Shown in pieces: positions 33,501-46,112 of a DNA stretch of 64,000 nt; the stretch's first letter is position 1, and every line of letters begins with the position of its first letter. This stretch comes from Rutstroemia sp. NJR-2017a BVV2 (lineage: Eukaryota; Ascomycota; Leotiomycetes; Helotiales; Rutstroemiaceae), in assembly GCA_002946415.1 (NCBI GenBank), contig NJPS01000057.1:62001-126000 (forward strand). Direction: 5' to 3'. Position numbers and translations under genes: made by a program. The notes beneath the pieces were generated by a model. That model saw only the letters and a list, made by a program, of their open reading frames with translations, was not told the DNA's origin and did not search any database.

Positions 33501-35419
33501 AGTCCAACCGACGTCTCGAAAAGCGGCCCACAAAAGCCTCGCGTTTGGGAAGTCCGACTTGGCAGGTCGATTGCCATCACCCCGCCCCACGACGTCTCAC
33601 AACCTTTACTTCGCCATCAACAATCACACCGTGGCGTCTCGCGAACTGCCCTTTCCAAAATTTGATGGCCCAGAAAGGAAGATGGAAGCAGTGCCGAGGA
33701 CCGAGCATTTTTGGCTCAATTGTGTCGCCTTGCATCGCATTTGGACAATGCAAGGCAAGCAACGACACCATTTGCGCAGGTCTGCGAATTTAACCTGACG
33801 GAATCATGCAAGTCGCGTCGATTATATCTGCAAAGAAATGACATCATTGTTTCCCGGATTTCTCTTTCGGCATTTAATTTGTCTATGCACGGCATCTGCA
33901 CTCATTACAGTACGTCGGTAAATATTATTTCCTGCAGGAAATCGCAGAGGCTTTCGGCCGGAAGAAGAAGGCTTGCAGCTAGTTACGTCGGCACGTGGCC
34001 GGGAAGCACTCTTTTTTTGATGGAATATACAAATCGAAAGTTGGAGCAGATTCCAAAAGCGCAAACTCAATCTAACATCTATCCAAGAAATCCATTTCCG
34101 AATTCAAATGTGGGGCCTTGCGCCATGGCAGTAGGTTCACTATCTAAGCTTACCATCAACAATTAGCCAGATACCGAACACAGAAGCTCCAATTTAACAG
34201 CAAGTCTTTTCTGTGCCTAATAAAGAGCTCTAGTTAACGCAGAAGCGAAGATCAAGCAGCCCCGGAAGTAAAAATCCTTCGAGGGCTACCATTGCTACCA
34301 ACAACATTCAGAGCGGGAAGATTTTGCAAAGAGGACATCACAAACACACAAATATATATCCCGATCTCAATCTCCACGCAGAGATACCCCTGAGGATTCT
34401 ATTTTATCTCTCTCATCCTGTTTTTCATATAATAAGTACCTGTAAATCAACCAAAAAAAAATACAAACCTCCATCTGTTAATCTACCTATCTATTTGCCT
34501 GTCTAAAAACCCACCTCTGTCGTGAAACATTCTCTGTATCTCTTGTAGTCCTCCTCATCCCCAGCCAGCGGCACATGGCCCCAATAATCACCCGTCATCA
34601 CCTCTTCATAAAATCCATTTGCCAATCAAAACAGGACATGGACTTTCCACCATATAATACGAAAGAAAAAATATACCCAACACATCGATATATCCTGCTC
34701 TCTTCATTCTCGTGGCCCCCGCCTCGCCCCCGCCTCGCCCCCTATATCCCGATCCCCTCCTCCTCCTCCTCCTTCCTCTCCTCCTCCCCTCTCCTCCCCA
34801 TCCCATCACTATCATCCCATCCCATCCTATCACAACATCACTCCCAAACAAACAAACAATCCAATCCAATCAATCAATCATTCATTCATTACGAAACAGT
34901 AGATTTTATTATACTATATAATTGTAGTTTTTAGTAAGTAGAGTTTGTTTGTTTCACACCTTACTTTTCCCCTCCTTCCTATCATCATCATCATTATCTC
35001 ATCTCATCCTACACCCGAAGCGTCATCTCTATATACTATATGCGTCTGTCCGTCTATGTCTCTATCTGCAGCACAACCAATGCAATGCAATACCCGCTCA
35101 ACAACTCATGTGAATGCATATAAACCATTATCTTACAACTCCTTCACCCCTTCACCCCTTCTCCCTCCTCTAACCATGACAGATTCGTCTCCCAAAAGAG
35201 TAGTGAGTAGTGTATTTCTCCCCTTTAAAAGAACCCAAAAAATATCCTCGTTCATTCCTTTCTCCTCTCTTCTCCTCTCATCCCAACCTCCTTTTAATTC
35301 TCCCAGACCAGAAGATAAAACGCCGAGTCAAGTAACAAAGTAGGGGTATAATACAACATCAACATCAACCTAAACACAGTCCACCAGTACAAACATAATT
35401 CCCATTCTGAGAAAGAACC
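30595..35419. other. Gene-poor 4.8-kb spacer
   Basis: This is the longest stretch without a recognised gene. The first part is the laccase promoter. Around 34700-34870 there is a CT-rich tract and then TCAATCAATC and CATTCATTC short tandem units. I found no transposase, reverse transcriptase or tRNA signal. Confidence 0.45.
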
Positions 35420-37543
35420 CTACGCAGCACCCATCTCAATCTTCTTCCCCTTAACACTCTTCCACTCAATCGCCACACTCCCTACAATCGTCAACGCAGC
35501 CATAATAGCCGCGACGAGAAAACTCTCCGTCAGCGCATCATTATATGCCAGCGTAACCCCCGCCAAATACTGTTTATCAGTAGACTTCTGAATACTAGTC
35601 GCACCGGTGTTCAGCACAATCGCGGGATTAAGTCCTGGGACGTTTTTCACGAGACCCTGCACGAGTTTGTTGCTGAAGACGTTTTGGCCGATGGACACGA
35701 ACAGGGAGCCGCCGAGAGTTTGCAGGAAGATGATTACGGAGGTGCCGATGGGGACTTGGGAGATGTCGAGGACGGTTTGGACGGCGATGAGGGGTTGTTG
35801 CATGCCGAGGCCGATGCCGATGCCGGCGAGGGCTTGGTAGCCAATCCAGGCGGAATGGTTGGTGTCGGGTTTGAAGGTGTAGATCAGTCCGATGCCGACG
35901 GCGGAGAGGATCGAGGAGGCGATCATGAGTGGGGCATAGTAGCCGATAGTGGTGACGCCGACGCCTGCGAAGACGGAGACCGTGACGAGAGTCAACAACA
36001 TAGGGATATTCGAGATACCGGATTTAACCGCGGAGTCCCCTTTCACGGCCTGGAACCAGATCGGTAGGTAGTAGATCATGAGGAAGAAGTAAGAACCCAG
36101 ACAGAAGGCGAACCAGGCGGCAGCCCACATGCTGCGTTGCTTCATAAGTTTGGGGGGAACGGTAGCGCTGTCGCCTTTCCAGAATTGAATTGCGATGAAG
36201 GCGGCGATAAGGAGGCCGAAGATTACGAAGAGCGCAATGATGCGGCCGTTGCCCCAAGGATATTTGGTTCCGCCCCAGGCGAGAGCTAAGAGGAGACATA
36301 CGATGGCGGGGATGAAGACGATGGTTCCGAAGAGGTCGAATTCCTTGACTCGCTCTTTCCAGGGGAGCTCGTTAACGGCTGGCCGTTCGGGAGGTTTAAA
36401 GAAGAGCACGATGACTATGACGGTGATAGCACCAATTGGTAAGTTGATGTAGAAACACCATCTATTCCAAGTTAGTTACGGTCACAAGGATAGATCTAGT
36501 TTGGGAAAGTAGCACAAACCTCCATGTAACCTTATCCGTGAAAGCACCACCAAGTAACGGTCCAGCCACAGACGCAATACCATACATAGCTCCGATGAAA
36601 CCCGTGTACATTGGTCGTTTCACCAATGGTACCGAGTACGCGACAATGATAAGCGCGCCGGAGAACACACCTGCGGAACCTAGACCTGCAACTGCACGAC
36701 CACAGATTAATGCGATTGAGTTCGGTGCAACACCACAGACTAGACTTCCGAGTTCGAAAACGCCGATTGCGGCGAGATAGACCCATTTAATGGAGAAGTA
36801 AGTATAGAATTTTCCGAAAAGAAGTTGGAAGGAGGCGGTGGTGAGCATGTCTGTGAGATAAAGGTCAGCACATGCAAGTTTCGGAGGAACAGTTTGCTAG
36901 ATATGCCATAGAATGGAGGTTCGAGTGAGATAGAATGTACTATTCCCAACGCTCGGGAACAATACGTGTAACCTTACACACTTGTTTCTTAGACATCCCC
37001 CACCAGTTCACCAACTCAAATGACGTGAAGAGAATGAAAATATCAACATACAAGCAGAAGCATACCATCCCACATCATCCAGCGAGTGGAATTCATCTGT
37101 GATTTTCGGAATAGCTGTAGCAAGAATGGAATTGTCCTGTTCTTGTATTAGTCCCAAAGTTCCAATTTACTCCCCCTCGCACAATTCAAACTCACCAAAG
37201 CCATCAAAAACACCGACAAACACAACGCCAAGCTGATCAAGCCCAGCTTTACGCCCGTAGGATATTCCACACCCTCAGCACTTGTATTGATTCTCTGCAG
37301 CTCCTCGGCCTGCACCTCCTTCGCACTCCTCGTCTTCTTCAATTCGACCGGCGAAGATTCACTTTTGAGGTCTTCATGAACCGAAGGAGCTTTCGAATTC
37401 GATGTCGTGGTAGTTGTGTCTCTCTCAGCCTCCAACCCTGCACCCACATGTGTGCTCCTCTCCTTCTCGTTATCTGAATGCGACGACATGGACACAGCGG
37501 TTGAAGTAGACGTCGCCGTCGGATTTAGCTTTTCGTCTGTCAT
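35420..37543 (-). CDS. MFS drug:H+ antiporter, DHA2 (14-TM) type
   Basis: Four exons (37543-37196, 37136-37052, 36850-36520, 36461-35420) give 601 aa. The N-terminal 95 residues are hydrophilic, rich in Ser, Thr and Glu, and cytosolic. The membrane part starts at [20 protein letters not shown], with the DHA2 motif [16 protein letters not shown] in place of the usual LDxTIVNVALP. Motif C-like [13 protein letters not shown] and [21 protein letters not shown] follow, and [12 protein letters not shown] crosses an intron. About 14 membrane segments fit. Such plasma-membrane or vacuolar pumps export toxins, mycotoxins or drugs by proton antiport. The start is the ATG of MTDEKLN; frames that begin earlier at 37669 read through the leader. 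No biosynthetic genes adjoin it, so its substrate cannot be inferred. Confidence 0.93.
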
Positions 37544-39777
37544 TTTTTGACTCTCAAGTAAATTAAATATAGAAGGGACGTAAAAGTAAAATAGATTAGA
37601 AGAAGAAGGGTAAAAAGTATATACCTTCTGAAGTGTATAATTCAAAAAGAGAGAGCGATAACGAGGCAAGAAAGTGGTAAAGGAAAGAAAATAAGGTTAT
37701 AAGTTACTGTTTATATCTATCTACTCTGCCCTGCAGGAATTCCAGGACCAGGGTACGGAGAGCTTCGACCGAATTCTCGGAGGAAAATGGAGGAAAGACG
37801 CGGATATCCGGGGTTTGAATGAAGCCGATTGGATGGAAAGTGTCCGTAGAAATTGGGACGACCAGGGCGCACTGGTAGAGAAAGGATTTTTTGATATTGA
37901 ATGAAGTGTTCTCGACTCAGCGAAGTGGAGAAGAGAAGGAAATGCTTATTTGTGGGGAAATTGGAGAGAGAATTAGAGTTATTTCTAGCCTGTTGAGGGG
38001 CAAAGAACCAAGAGCGTTGGCGAAGTTTTCCGATGGAAATTATGGGGTTTTAAGGTGGTCCCAAAGATCTTATATCGACTTCATGGACCGCCTAAACAGT
38101 AAGATGTGGCTTGAAGATGTTCTTTTTGTGTAGCAACGTAGCAACGATAATTCCGAGGAGTCAGACAGTCAGCAAGTATACGAACGTACGAAGAAAGATA
38201 TTGACCAGATCGTGTATATGTACGTACAAGTACTGTATGGAAGTACATCACAATTCAGGACAATTCGAACCGTAAATCGCCTACTTCTGCTAGGTGGGAA
38301 GTTCAACAAACGGACGATGCCCGGACGATCGGATTTAATGCCCCCAACTCGAATACTTGTATCTCCTTTTCTTCTCGAAACGTCCGTGAATTTCCATCCT
38401 TCCGCCGTTGCTGTCTGATTTCTCTCATTTCCCACTCAGGCTCGCCGTCTGATAGCTTATAGCCCCATTCCTCGCGTCCAGCACCAATCAAATGTAACGC
38501 TTTCCGAAGCGAAGTTACTTAGTTACCGGCGTAATAAAGGTTAATATTTTTCTAGTATCTTCCGCAAAAAGATTAACCTTTAATCGGGTGGTAACGAAGT
38601 ACTTTAGTAAACCTTAATCTTATTCCGGGTCGTTTACCTCATGTCAGATGTCGTATTGCATATTCGACAAGGCGAAACGTGCAAAAGCAAGCATATGCGG
38701 CCGTCGCTTATTGCAGGCAGACAGGAAAAGGCGTAAGGCCACGGCCGCCCATCAGCGCGTACAATTATCGTTCGTCCGGCTCCTTTTCTTGTTCTCGTCA
38801 TGGGAAGTGAGAGGAAAATGCATGATAGTCTGGTGATTCGAGATTTCGTATATCTTACTCGACGCCGGGACTTGGTAGCCGTTTTGTTTTCTTCGGCGGG
38901 CCTCGATTCTACTGACCGAATGCACATTGTGCTCAGCTTTTCATGCAATATGAGGTTTGTGGATGGAAAGGGGGAGGGAAGAGTCATCGCCAGTCAGCAT
39001 GATTCATACTGCCCGCTACTGTGCATATGAAGTACAGTACGTACAGTACTGGTATGAAGTCAAGGTAAGGTATAATTACGTACTACCAACAGTGGCTACG
39101 AAGTAGTCGTCGTAGCCTTTTAATCTCAATGGGTAGGACCGTGAGTGAGGTCAAAGCTGCTTATCCCTTCGCACTCGCTTGTGATACTGCCATGAGTAAT
39201 AACCAATCTAATTGGCAATTTCGTACGATCTTACTTTCTCTAACATTTGTGACGGGATGTGTAAGAATGAGATATATCATGTCATCATCCCAGAAGTGGC
39301 CCATGATTCTATTATGTACGATATCCTCCTAAGGCTGCAGACTTGTAGTACAAGCAAGCGGACTGGAAAAGACTCTTCATAGGGCCATATTCCTGGCGCT
39401 CTTCGCTAGAAGTTCAATCTTTATTATTAAGTTGAAAACACCCAAAATTATAAATTTGAGATACTTGAGGTCTGAAAGTTGCTAGCTACTAAGTGCTTCA
39501 CAAAAACATATACATAATTTTTCGTATAATGTATTTGTATAAGTTGAGAAAGTTTTAAGAAGTGGCTTTTGGTACCTTTCATGTAATTTTAGTGAGGTTT
39601 CCTCTTAGACTAAGCAGTGCCGGGACGTTCAGCACCGGAGTGCGGCGCAGCGGCCTATTAGGGATAGCTAGAGAGAGAGGCCGTAAGGCTGCTGGAACAG
39701 GCGTCAAATAGAATAAATCAATCAATCAATTAACCTGTCTATAATCATATAGGGTTATATATACGGAACATCACAAT
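37544..39777. other. Spacer between the MFS and HET genes
   Basis: This 2.2 kb holds a long imperfect inverted repeat (listed separately). It also has a GTACAGTACGTACAGTAC near-palindrome around 39034-39050 and an AT-rich tract from 39410 to 39600. Around 39640-39760 the sequence ends in ATCAATCAATCAATTAACC before the HET gene. No gene is supported. Confidence 0.45.
38511..38607. repeat. Imperfect inverted repeat, possible MITE remnant
   Basis: The arms at about 38511-38551 and 38566-38607 pair around a 14-bp loop. The inner 16 bp match at 15 positions (AAAGGTTAATATTTTT against AAAAAGATTAACCTTT), and the outer parts share GTTACC and GAAGT-A-TT blocks. It could be a decayed miniature inverted-repeat element. 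No target-site duplication is obvious. Confidence 0.55.
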
Positions 39778-41860
39778 ATGTCACTTAGAAGCGGGAAAAG
39801 AAGGCGGCTCGATAGCGAGTTCGACAATACACGTGGGCATAAATACAAGTACGAGCCTTTGCCAACTACGAAGCATCTACGGTTTCTTACCCTCTATCCT
39901 GGCCGCTTCCGCGACAAGATTATTATTAGCTTAGATACTGCTGAGTTCAACCCGCAAGATCCTGCTGTATTTGAAGCCCTGTCCTATACCTGGGGTTCTG
40001 AAGCAGATCCTGAGGTGGTTCATGTTATGGTGAGTTATCTTTTTCAAAATAATTATATAGCATTTGTCTGCGATTGCATGGGAACCACATGCTAACAATA
40101 TCCAGTGCCCCAAGGATGGCCGTCTTAGGAGTATTTGGGTAAGGAAAAACCTCGAGGTTGCACTTCGGCATCTGCGAAGAAGTGACAGACACCGTCTTCT
40201 ATGGATCGATGCCATCTGTATCAACCAAGAAGATAACGTCGAAAAAGGCCCACAGGTCGCCATGATGGGAGATATATATCGCTCTGCTGACCGCGTCGTG
40301 GTATGGCTAGGCCCTGAGGCCGACGAAAGCAGTGTGGCACTCGATGCGCTTGGGTTCCTTGGATCCCAAATTACTGTAGATTGGTCAACATATGAGGTAA
40401 AAGCCGCAGAAAACTGCACCCACCCAGATGTGGGTGGTAGTGAAAAGCCTCTGCCTTTGGTTGCCAATGAGATGACTGCTATTTACCATCTTGTGTGCCG
40501 ACCTTGGTTCGAAAGGCTGTGGATTCGACAAGAGATCTTCTTAGCCAACGCGAAGGCTATTATCTGTGCCGGATATCATCAAGTGTCTTGGCCAAGTTTT
40601 CGCAGAGGGTTATTTTATATGGCAAATAGGGTGCATCGCCACTTCCCAGAATACGATAAGCTTGAGAATCGTTTGGAGTATTTATACGATTTTATTAAGC
40701 AGCCTTTAGGTTTCAGCCTTAATGAGCTACGAATGCATTTACAGAGTGCCGCGTGTTTTGATCCAAGAGACCGCATATATGCCGCGCTGGCAATGCTAGA
40801 CAGGGCTGAAAAGGCACATCTTGATTCACCCAATTACTCTATTTCCCCGATGCAGCTTTACGAGAGCGCAGTGATGGCCCACATGAAGACGTACAGTGGC
40901 AAAGACGTTCTTAGCATTTTGGGTGACTGTGACCTGCAAGTCCCTTTGGCGAGCCCGACCTGGGTCCCAAACTGGGCTATCCCGTCCCAATCTGGGTACA
41001 AGCCTTTCTCCACCTTTGCATCTTCAACGCTATCCGCTTGGTACAAGCTATTGTCCCCCGGACGGCTGCAGGTCGCCCGCGTTCGTGGTGGGGTTATCAG
41101 GACGATCAGTGAGATAGGACGTTTCGATCCTCACATAAGCGATCGTCATGTCGCGAAGGCGATTCGAGTTGCGGTTTTCCGATTACCAGATATTGTTCCG
41201 CATATTCACGACAATATGATTATTGAATCTTTAGTTAGAACACTAGCCTGCGATTCATTCTCGGATATAGCGGATCCACTGGACACAAGCTTCCCAAGCA
41301 TTTCGGACAGCACAATGCTTATGGAGCAGATTATTTCTGATTCATATTCATGGGCACCTCATGGTTTTTGTGCCAAAGGAAGCGTTGGCCAATTACTTTT
41401 CAGATATCTTCGGGATTTTTCTTCACAAAAACAAATTTTTACAACAATGGATAGGAGAATCGGACTGGGGCCCAGCGGGATCCAGCCTGGTGATGAAATC
41501 CACACCATTCTAGGATGTGGATTTGTAATGATACTCCGACCGACTGAGGAAAGGGTATATCAGGTAGTAGGACCAGGCTTTATGGTTGGGCTTAGCCAGG
41601 GAGAGAGTTTTCTCGGGCCTCTTCCTGAGACTGTCCATTTTGCTTCGATTTTCCGTGCAGAAACGAGCCGTTTCCATAAAGGTTTTGTGAACAAAGATTC
41701 TGGAGAGATTGGTTTTGAAGATCCTAGATTTGTATCATTAGGATTGGATTTGACTAATTATAGAGAAAAACTTAAAGATGATTTCAGGACTTGTTTGGAA
41801 ATCAAACCAGAAATTCTTCAAAAAAATAAAATTAATATAAATTACATACAACTTATTTAG
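39778..41860 (+). CDS. HET-domain (heterokaryon incompatibility) protein
   Basis: Two exons (39778-40029, 40106-41860; 76-bp intron, phase 0) give 668 aa. The HET domain occupies roughly residues 50-230, with its hallmark blocks FEALSYTWGS, LWIDAICINQED and ADRVVVWLGP. The C-terminal 400 residues have no domain I can name, but contain DPRDRIYAALAML and late GDEIHTILGCGFVMILRP, both usual in this family (RDRIYALLGL and VGDLVCILLGG types). HET proteins can trigger cell death when incompatible hyphae fuse. Many paralogues exist per genome with unknown triggers, so the specific partner cannot be deduced. The gene stands alone in a gene-poor area, typical for this family. The 3' end is AT-rich. 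Confidence 0.93.
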
Positions 41861-42504
41861 ATAATATCTTATATGTTATTTTAGTTTGTTCTATCTCATC
41901 CGTTCTATCTCATCCCATCCGATGGCCCACTTACAGAGTAGATCTATCTAACTCTGGCAAGAATATAAATCTACTTCTCCCAGCAGCAAGAACTCGAAAT
42001 TCAAAACCTCAATATCTAGCTATATACTCTCAACTCCTATGATATATCTAATCCAATCATCAAAGCTCATCAATCAATCAGCTTCTCAATATATCAAGCA
42101 CAGAAGAACATCACCTCACGCAATAAACCAGAACAAAACAGCATCAGAGAGAAAGTCGACAAATCTCTCAAGCCGACTTTTTCATTCTCTCTTTCTTTCT
42201 TTATCTCTTTTGCCTGTTCAATCTATATGAGATACGGACTGAGCTGACCTGACCATTCATGGCATATATTTTCAAGCGCAGGAAAACAACTTAAGACGTT
42301 ACTTTTCTTTTCCCCTCTATCTACGTACGTATGGCTAATTTTTCTCCCATGGATCGACCGACCAATACATCAAAGATACCATGCCATGACATCCATAACC
42401 CGTCATATCAGATCATAGCATATAACAGCATGCAGTGTACCCCCCTCACTGATCCACCCCCGCCATCATTCCTCCTCCCCTCCCCCACCCATCAACGCCC
42501 CCCT
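41861..42504. other. Intergenic between convergent HET and eIF2 gamma genes
   Basis: Both genes end here. No coding frame is supported in this 0.64 kb, and no element is recognised. Confidence 0.45.
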
Positions 42505-44116
42505 CTAAGACGTACTCGGATCCAACGTAACCCCCGCCTGAATCGTCGCCCAACCAATCAATCTCCAATGTTTCTCAATACGCCTACTAAGCGCGACCTT
42601 CTCCCCAATATTCGTACAAGCCGGGCTCGTCAGCACCAACTTCGCCGCATCCTGTTTCACAGCCATGACCTTTGCGCCCGTAGCCGTGGACCCGATATTC
42701 ACCATCAGGACTTCATTTTTCGTGAGTTTGGCAACCTTGGCCTGTTTACCATCGGCAGTCTTAACACCGAGCAGACGACGCAAAAGGTAGTAGTTGACTT
42801 CGATCTCGATGTAAATATCTGGAAGACGGCCCTTGAGACCGAGCACGAAACCGACGAGACGATCGGCTCGGCAGAGGGTGGGGTCGATGCGGGTTCCGAC
42901 TCCGATGAGACCGCCGGGCACGGCGTATTTGAGCTCGTTGTTTTCGGAATTGAGGGTCACGATGCGGCTGAAGATGGGTGTGCATTTGATAGCTCCCTTT
43001 TCATCACGGGTGACGATTCCAGGTCGGATTTCGATTTCATCGCCGAGCTTGATTACACCGTGTAAGATACTTCCACCGGCAACACCACCCTTCAATTCCT
43101 CGATTTCAGCACCAGGCTTGTTGACGTCGAATGATCGAATGACGATCATTTGGGGGTCCTGTGTGAAGTCTCTTGGTGGAACTGGAATGGTGGATACGAT
43201 AGCTTCGTTGATGGCATCGATGTTGAACTTGAGTTGTGCAGAGATAGGAATAATTGGTGCGCCACCAGCAACAGTTCCTCGAATGAACTTCAATATCGAT
43301 TGGTAGTGTGTATTTGCGCCTTCCTCCCTCATCAAATCGACCTTGTTTTGTAGGATGATGATCTTGTCGAGCTTCATAATCTCAATAGCTGCCAAATGCT
43401 CTGAAGTTTGAGGCTGAGGACAAGTTTCGTTTCCGGCAATAAGTAGCAGAGCGGCGTCCATGACTGCGGCGCCTGACAACATAGTACTCATGAGAATATC
43501 GTGACCAGGGCAATCAACGAAGCTTGAACATGTTAGCTAATCCTGCGTGCTTAAGAATGGAAATCAATATAACATACGAAACGTGTCGAAGAAGGCGATA
43601 AGTGCCGCCACAGCCATCTCTCTCACAAGGCGGATCGACCTCCTTCTCACTCTTGTAACTTCTAAAACATCCCGGTCTTGGACATTCCTGATTATCACAC
43701 TGGTAGATCTTCGCATTCGCATAACCCAGCTTAATGGTGATATTTCTCTCCAACTCGTTCTTGAAACGCACAGTCTGCACGCCTGAAATGGCCTTTACTA
43801 CCGTTGACTTTCCGTGCGCCACATGTCCAATAGTACCGATATTGATTGTTGCTTGTCTTGCGATAATTTCTGGCGTCAGAGGAGTTAGGGACTTTACGTC
43901 CAGGTCCTTGGGTTCAGTCTGTGGTGGTAAGGTCGGCCTTACGACTGCTGGCGCGACTTCCTTGGGGGCGGGACGTTTTAAAGATGACCTGAGAGGCTTT
44001 TCCTCGATATCCTCAACATGGTCGTCGACATCTTGTGGATCAAGGCCGGGAGATCCAGGGTTAGAGTCAGTCTCAGACTCCATGTCGTTTCCGAACTTGT
44101 CCCCGTTCGAAGCCAT
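42505..44116 (-). CDS. GCD11: Translation initiation factor eIF2 gamma subunit
   Basis: Two exons (44116-43578 and 43522-42505; 55-bp intron) give 518 aa. It is the GTPase subunit of eIF2, which carries initiator Met-tRNA to the 40S ribosome in the cytosol. G1 [10 protein letters not shown]3 DCPGHDIL (across the intron junction), G4 NKVDL and G5-like SAQLKFN are present. The zinc-knuckle segment with [12 protein letters not shown] and CERDGC sits between G2 and G3, as in archaeal and eukaryotic gamma subunits. Domains II and III follow, including [12 protein letters not shown] and [20 protein letters not shown]. The N-terminus has an acidic, Pro-rich extension of about 90 residues. It diverges from a mitochondrial-protein gene. 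Confidence 0.98.
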
Positions 44117-44557
44117 ATTGGGTGGTTGTGATGTTACTCTCGTGGTGGGGGTCTGTTGTGTGCTTAAATCTTTGCGTGGCGGGGTAAAGTGGTAAGATAT
44201 TCGAGAGTCGAGATATCTTAGATGGTCTTAAAAGTCGTAGAGAGCTCGATTGAGTCTTCGATGACCTTTTCTGAAATTTCGATAAAACTTTCAGAGGCCG
44301 TGTGGGAGTTGTTGTCGACTGCGCAATTTCAAGATTTCAATTCTAGATAATTATTCTTTGAAGTGGGTGAGTCAACCGAGAATAGTGAAAATCTTGGCCA
44401 CCGTATTCATGCGGCTATTGGTGGTTAGCGGATACTTCCGCTGGTGAATTGAAGCCAGGGACCTTTTATTACTGTATGAAAATTGTTCGAATAGAACATT
44501 ACATAACGTCAAATCTGCGAGGCCGAGCTCAAGCTTTCGGTGGGCAAACAATTGGCA
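44117..44557. other. Divergent promoter of eIF2 gamma and MCUR1-like genes
   Basis: A 441-bp region with both genes leading outward. No specific element is identified. Confidence 0.5.
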
Positions 44558-45434
44558 ATGACGAAAGTAACTATAAACTCGGCACAAACTCTCCCTCGAT
44601 TTCTCCTCCCCCGGTTGAGCTGGCAAACAAGATCCTCGCTCCCCCCGCATACAATCCGAACATTGAGCACAATACCCAGCAGCAACTGGACCTCACCCAG
44701 AGCGTCCGTTCCTCAAAATGCGAATAATCAGCGTCTATCAAAACCCAGCATATTACAAAACCCGTCCTGCAGGAGAGCATTCCATGCTACCCCTCGTCAA
44801 TCCCGCGACCACCATTTCGATACTCTCAAGTTCGTGCAACGATTAAAAGACGATGGATTCACAGAGGAGCAAGCGGTAGCTATGATGAAGGTTCTCAGCG
44901 ACGTCATTGAAGAAAGGTATAGCATGCACTCCTCCTCCTTCCATATCCTTACACCTCTTCCCTTTTCCACCTCCTACTCTCCCCCCACTAACCCCCTCCC
45001 CCAGCATCCAAAACCTCACCCGCACCATGGTCCTCCGCGAAGACGCCGCCCGCGCCACCTACACTCAAAAAGTCGACTTCGCCGCCCTCCGCAGCGAGCT
45101 CCTCTCCGCCGACTCCACCGAAGCCTCCACGACGCGGGCCTCCCACGAGCGTCTAACCAACGACCTCGCGAAACTCAACTCCCGTCTCCGGGACGAAGTA
45201 TCCCGAACGCAAGCCTCCGTGCGCCTCGATCTGAATCTAGAGAAGGGCAGAATCCGCGAAGAGGCCAATGTGCAGGATCTGAAGATCAAGGAAACGGAGA
45301 CGAAGATCGAGCAGGAGGTCGCGGGGCTGAGGGAGAAGTTGGAGGGCGTCAAGTTTCAGACGTTGCAGTGGTTGATGGGGGTTTGTACGGGTACGGCGGC
45401 GTTGATTTTGGGTGCGTGGAGGTTGTTGATGTAG
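44558..45434 (+). CDS. MCUR1/CCDC90/Fmp32-like mitochondrial inner-membrane protein (DUF1640)
   Basis: Two exons (44558-44916, 45005-45434; 88-bp intron) give 262 aa. The first 85 residues are basic, rich in Ser and Arg and low in acid, as in a mitochondrial presequence (FLLPRLSWQTRSS). The DUF1640 core begins at FDTLKFVQRLKDDGFTEEQAVAMMKVLSDVIEES, which crosses the intron, then a long coiled coil (LTNDLAKLNSRLRDEVSRTQ, LREKLEGVKF) leads to one C-terminal membrane segment (LQWLMGVCTGTAALILGAWRL). This order matches yeast Fmp32 and human MCUR1/CCDC90B. Family members are linked to cytochrome c oxidase assembly or mitochondrial calcium uptake; which applies here is unknown. I chose the ATG over an in-frame GTG 18 bases earlier. 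Confidence 0.92.
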
Positions 45435-46112
45435 AGGGGGGTAGGAGGTGGAGCGGAGGTGGATGGGAAGAGGAAGGGAGGTGGTAAAGGGGGGATGAGA
45501 CCGGAGAGAACTATGTAATAGTGATATTTTGATACCGGGTTGTTGTGAGCTTAGAGGTCATATGGTCTTGATATCTATCTATGAATACCTATATGCGAGA
45601 ATAAAATAGCATAGCATGCATAATTTAAGTATCAGCTCCGATAACTTACCATAATCAGAAGTCTGGAGCTTTTAGTAGAAAATCCTCAGTAAGTCAAGCA
45701 TAGAGAGACAGAAAACAGGCACTGCACACGAAGCATTCAACGGGTTGATAATGGAGAAGCGAGACTGTCAATGCAATATCTGCATTTTTCTTGCATTCAG
45801 AATATGTCATCACCATCATTGATAGTATACTAAACTCCTTCATTTCCCTATTTCCAACGAAGAAACCTTCATTACACTAAGAAATTGGTATCAAAATCCT
45901 CGCCTATACCAAGGCAGTGTCGATGTCATAACGACGTTCCCATTTCGATCGTAGATGAATTGACTCCTTGACACCAAGATCATATACGTATATCCAAATT
46001 TCTCCACTGTACGTGTATTCCAATGAACCCAACACTCCAACTCCGCTCTCGTATGCTGATCAAATCTACACCAACTCCCCTTCCAAGGCATCATTATTCA
46101 TAGCAAGAGCTA
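45435..46112. other. Intergenic between convergent genes
   Basis: Two 3' regions; a short open frame on the minus strand (45891-46094) has no recognisable domain. Nothing else is seen. Confidence 0.45.
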
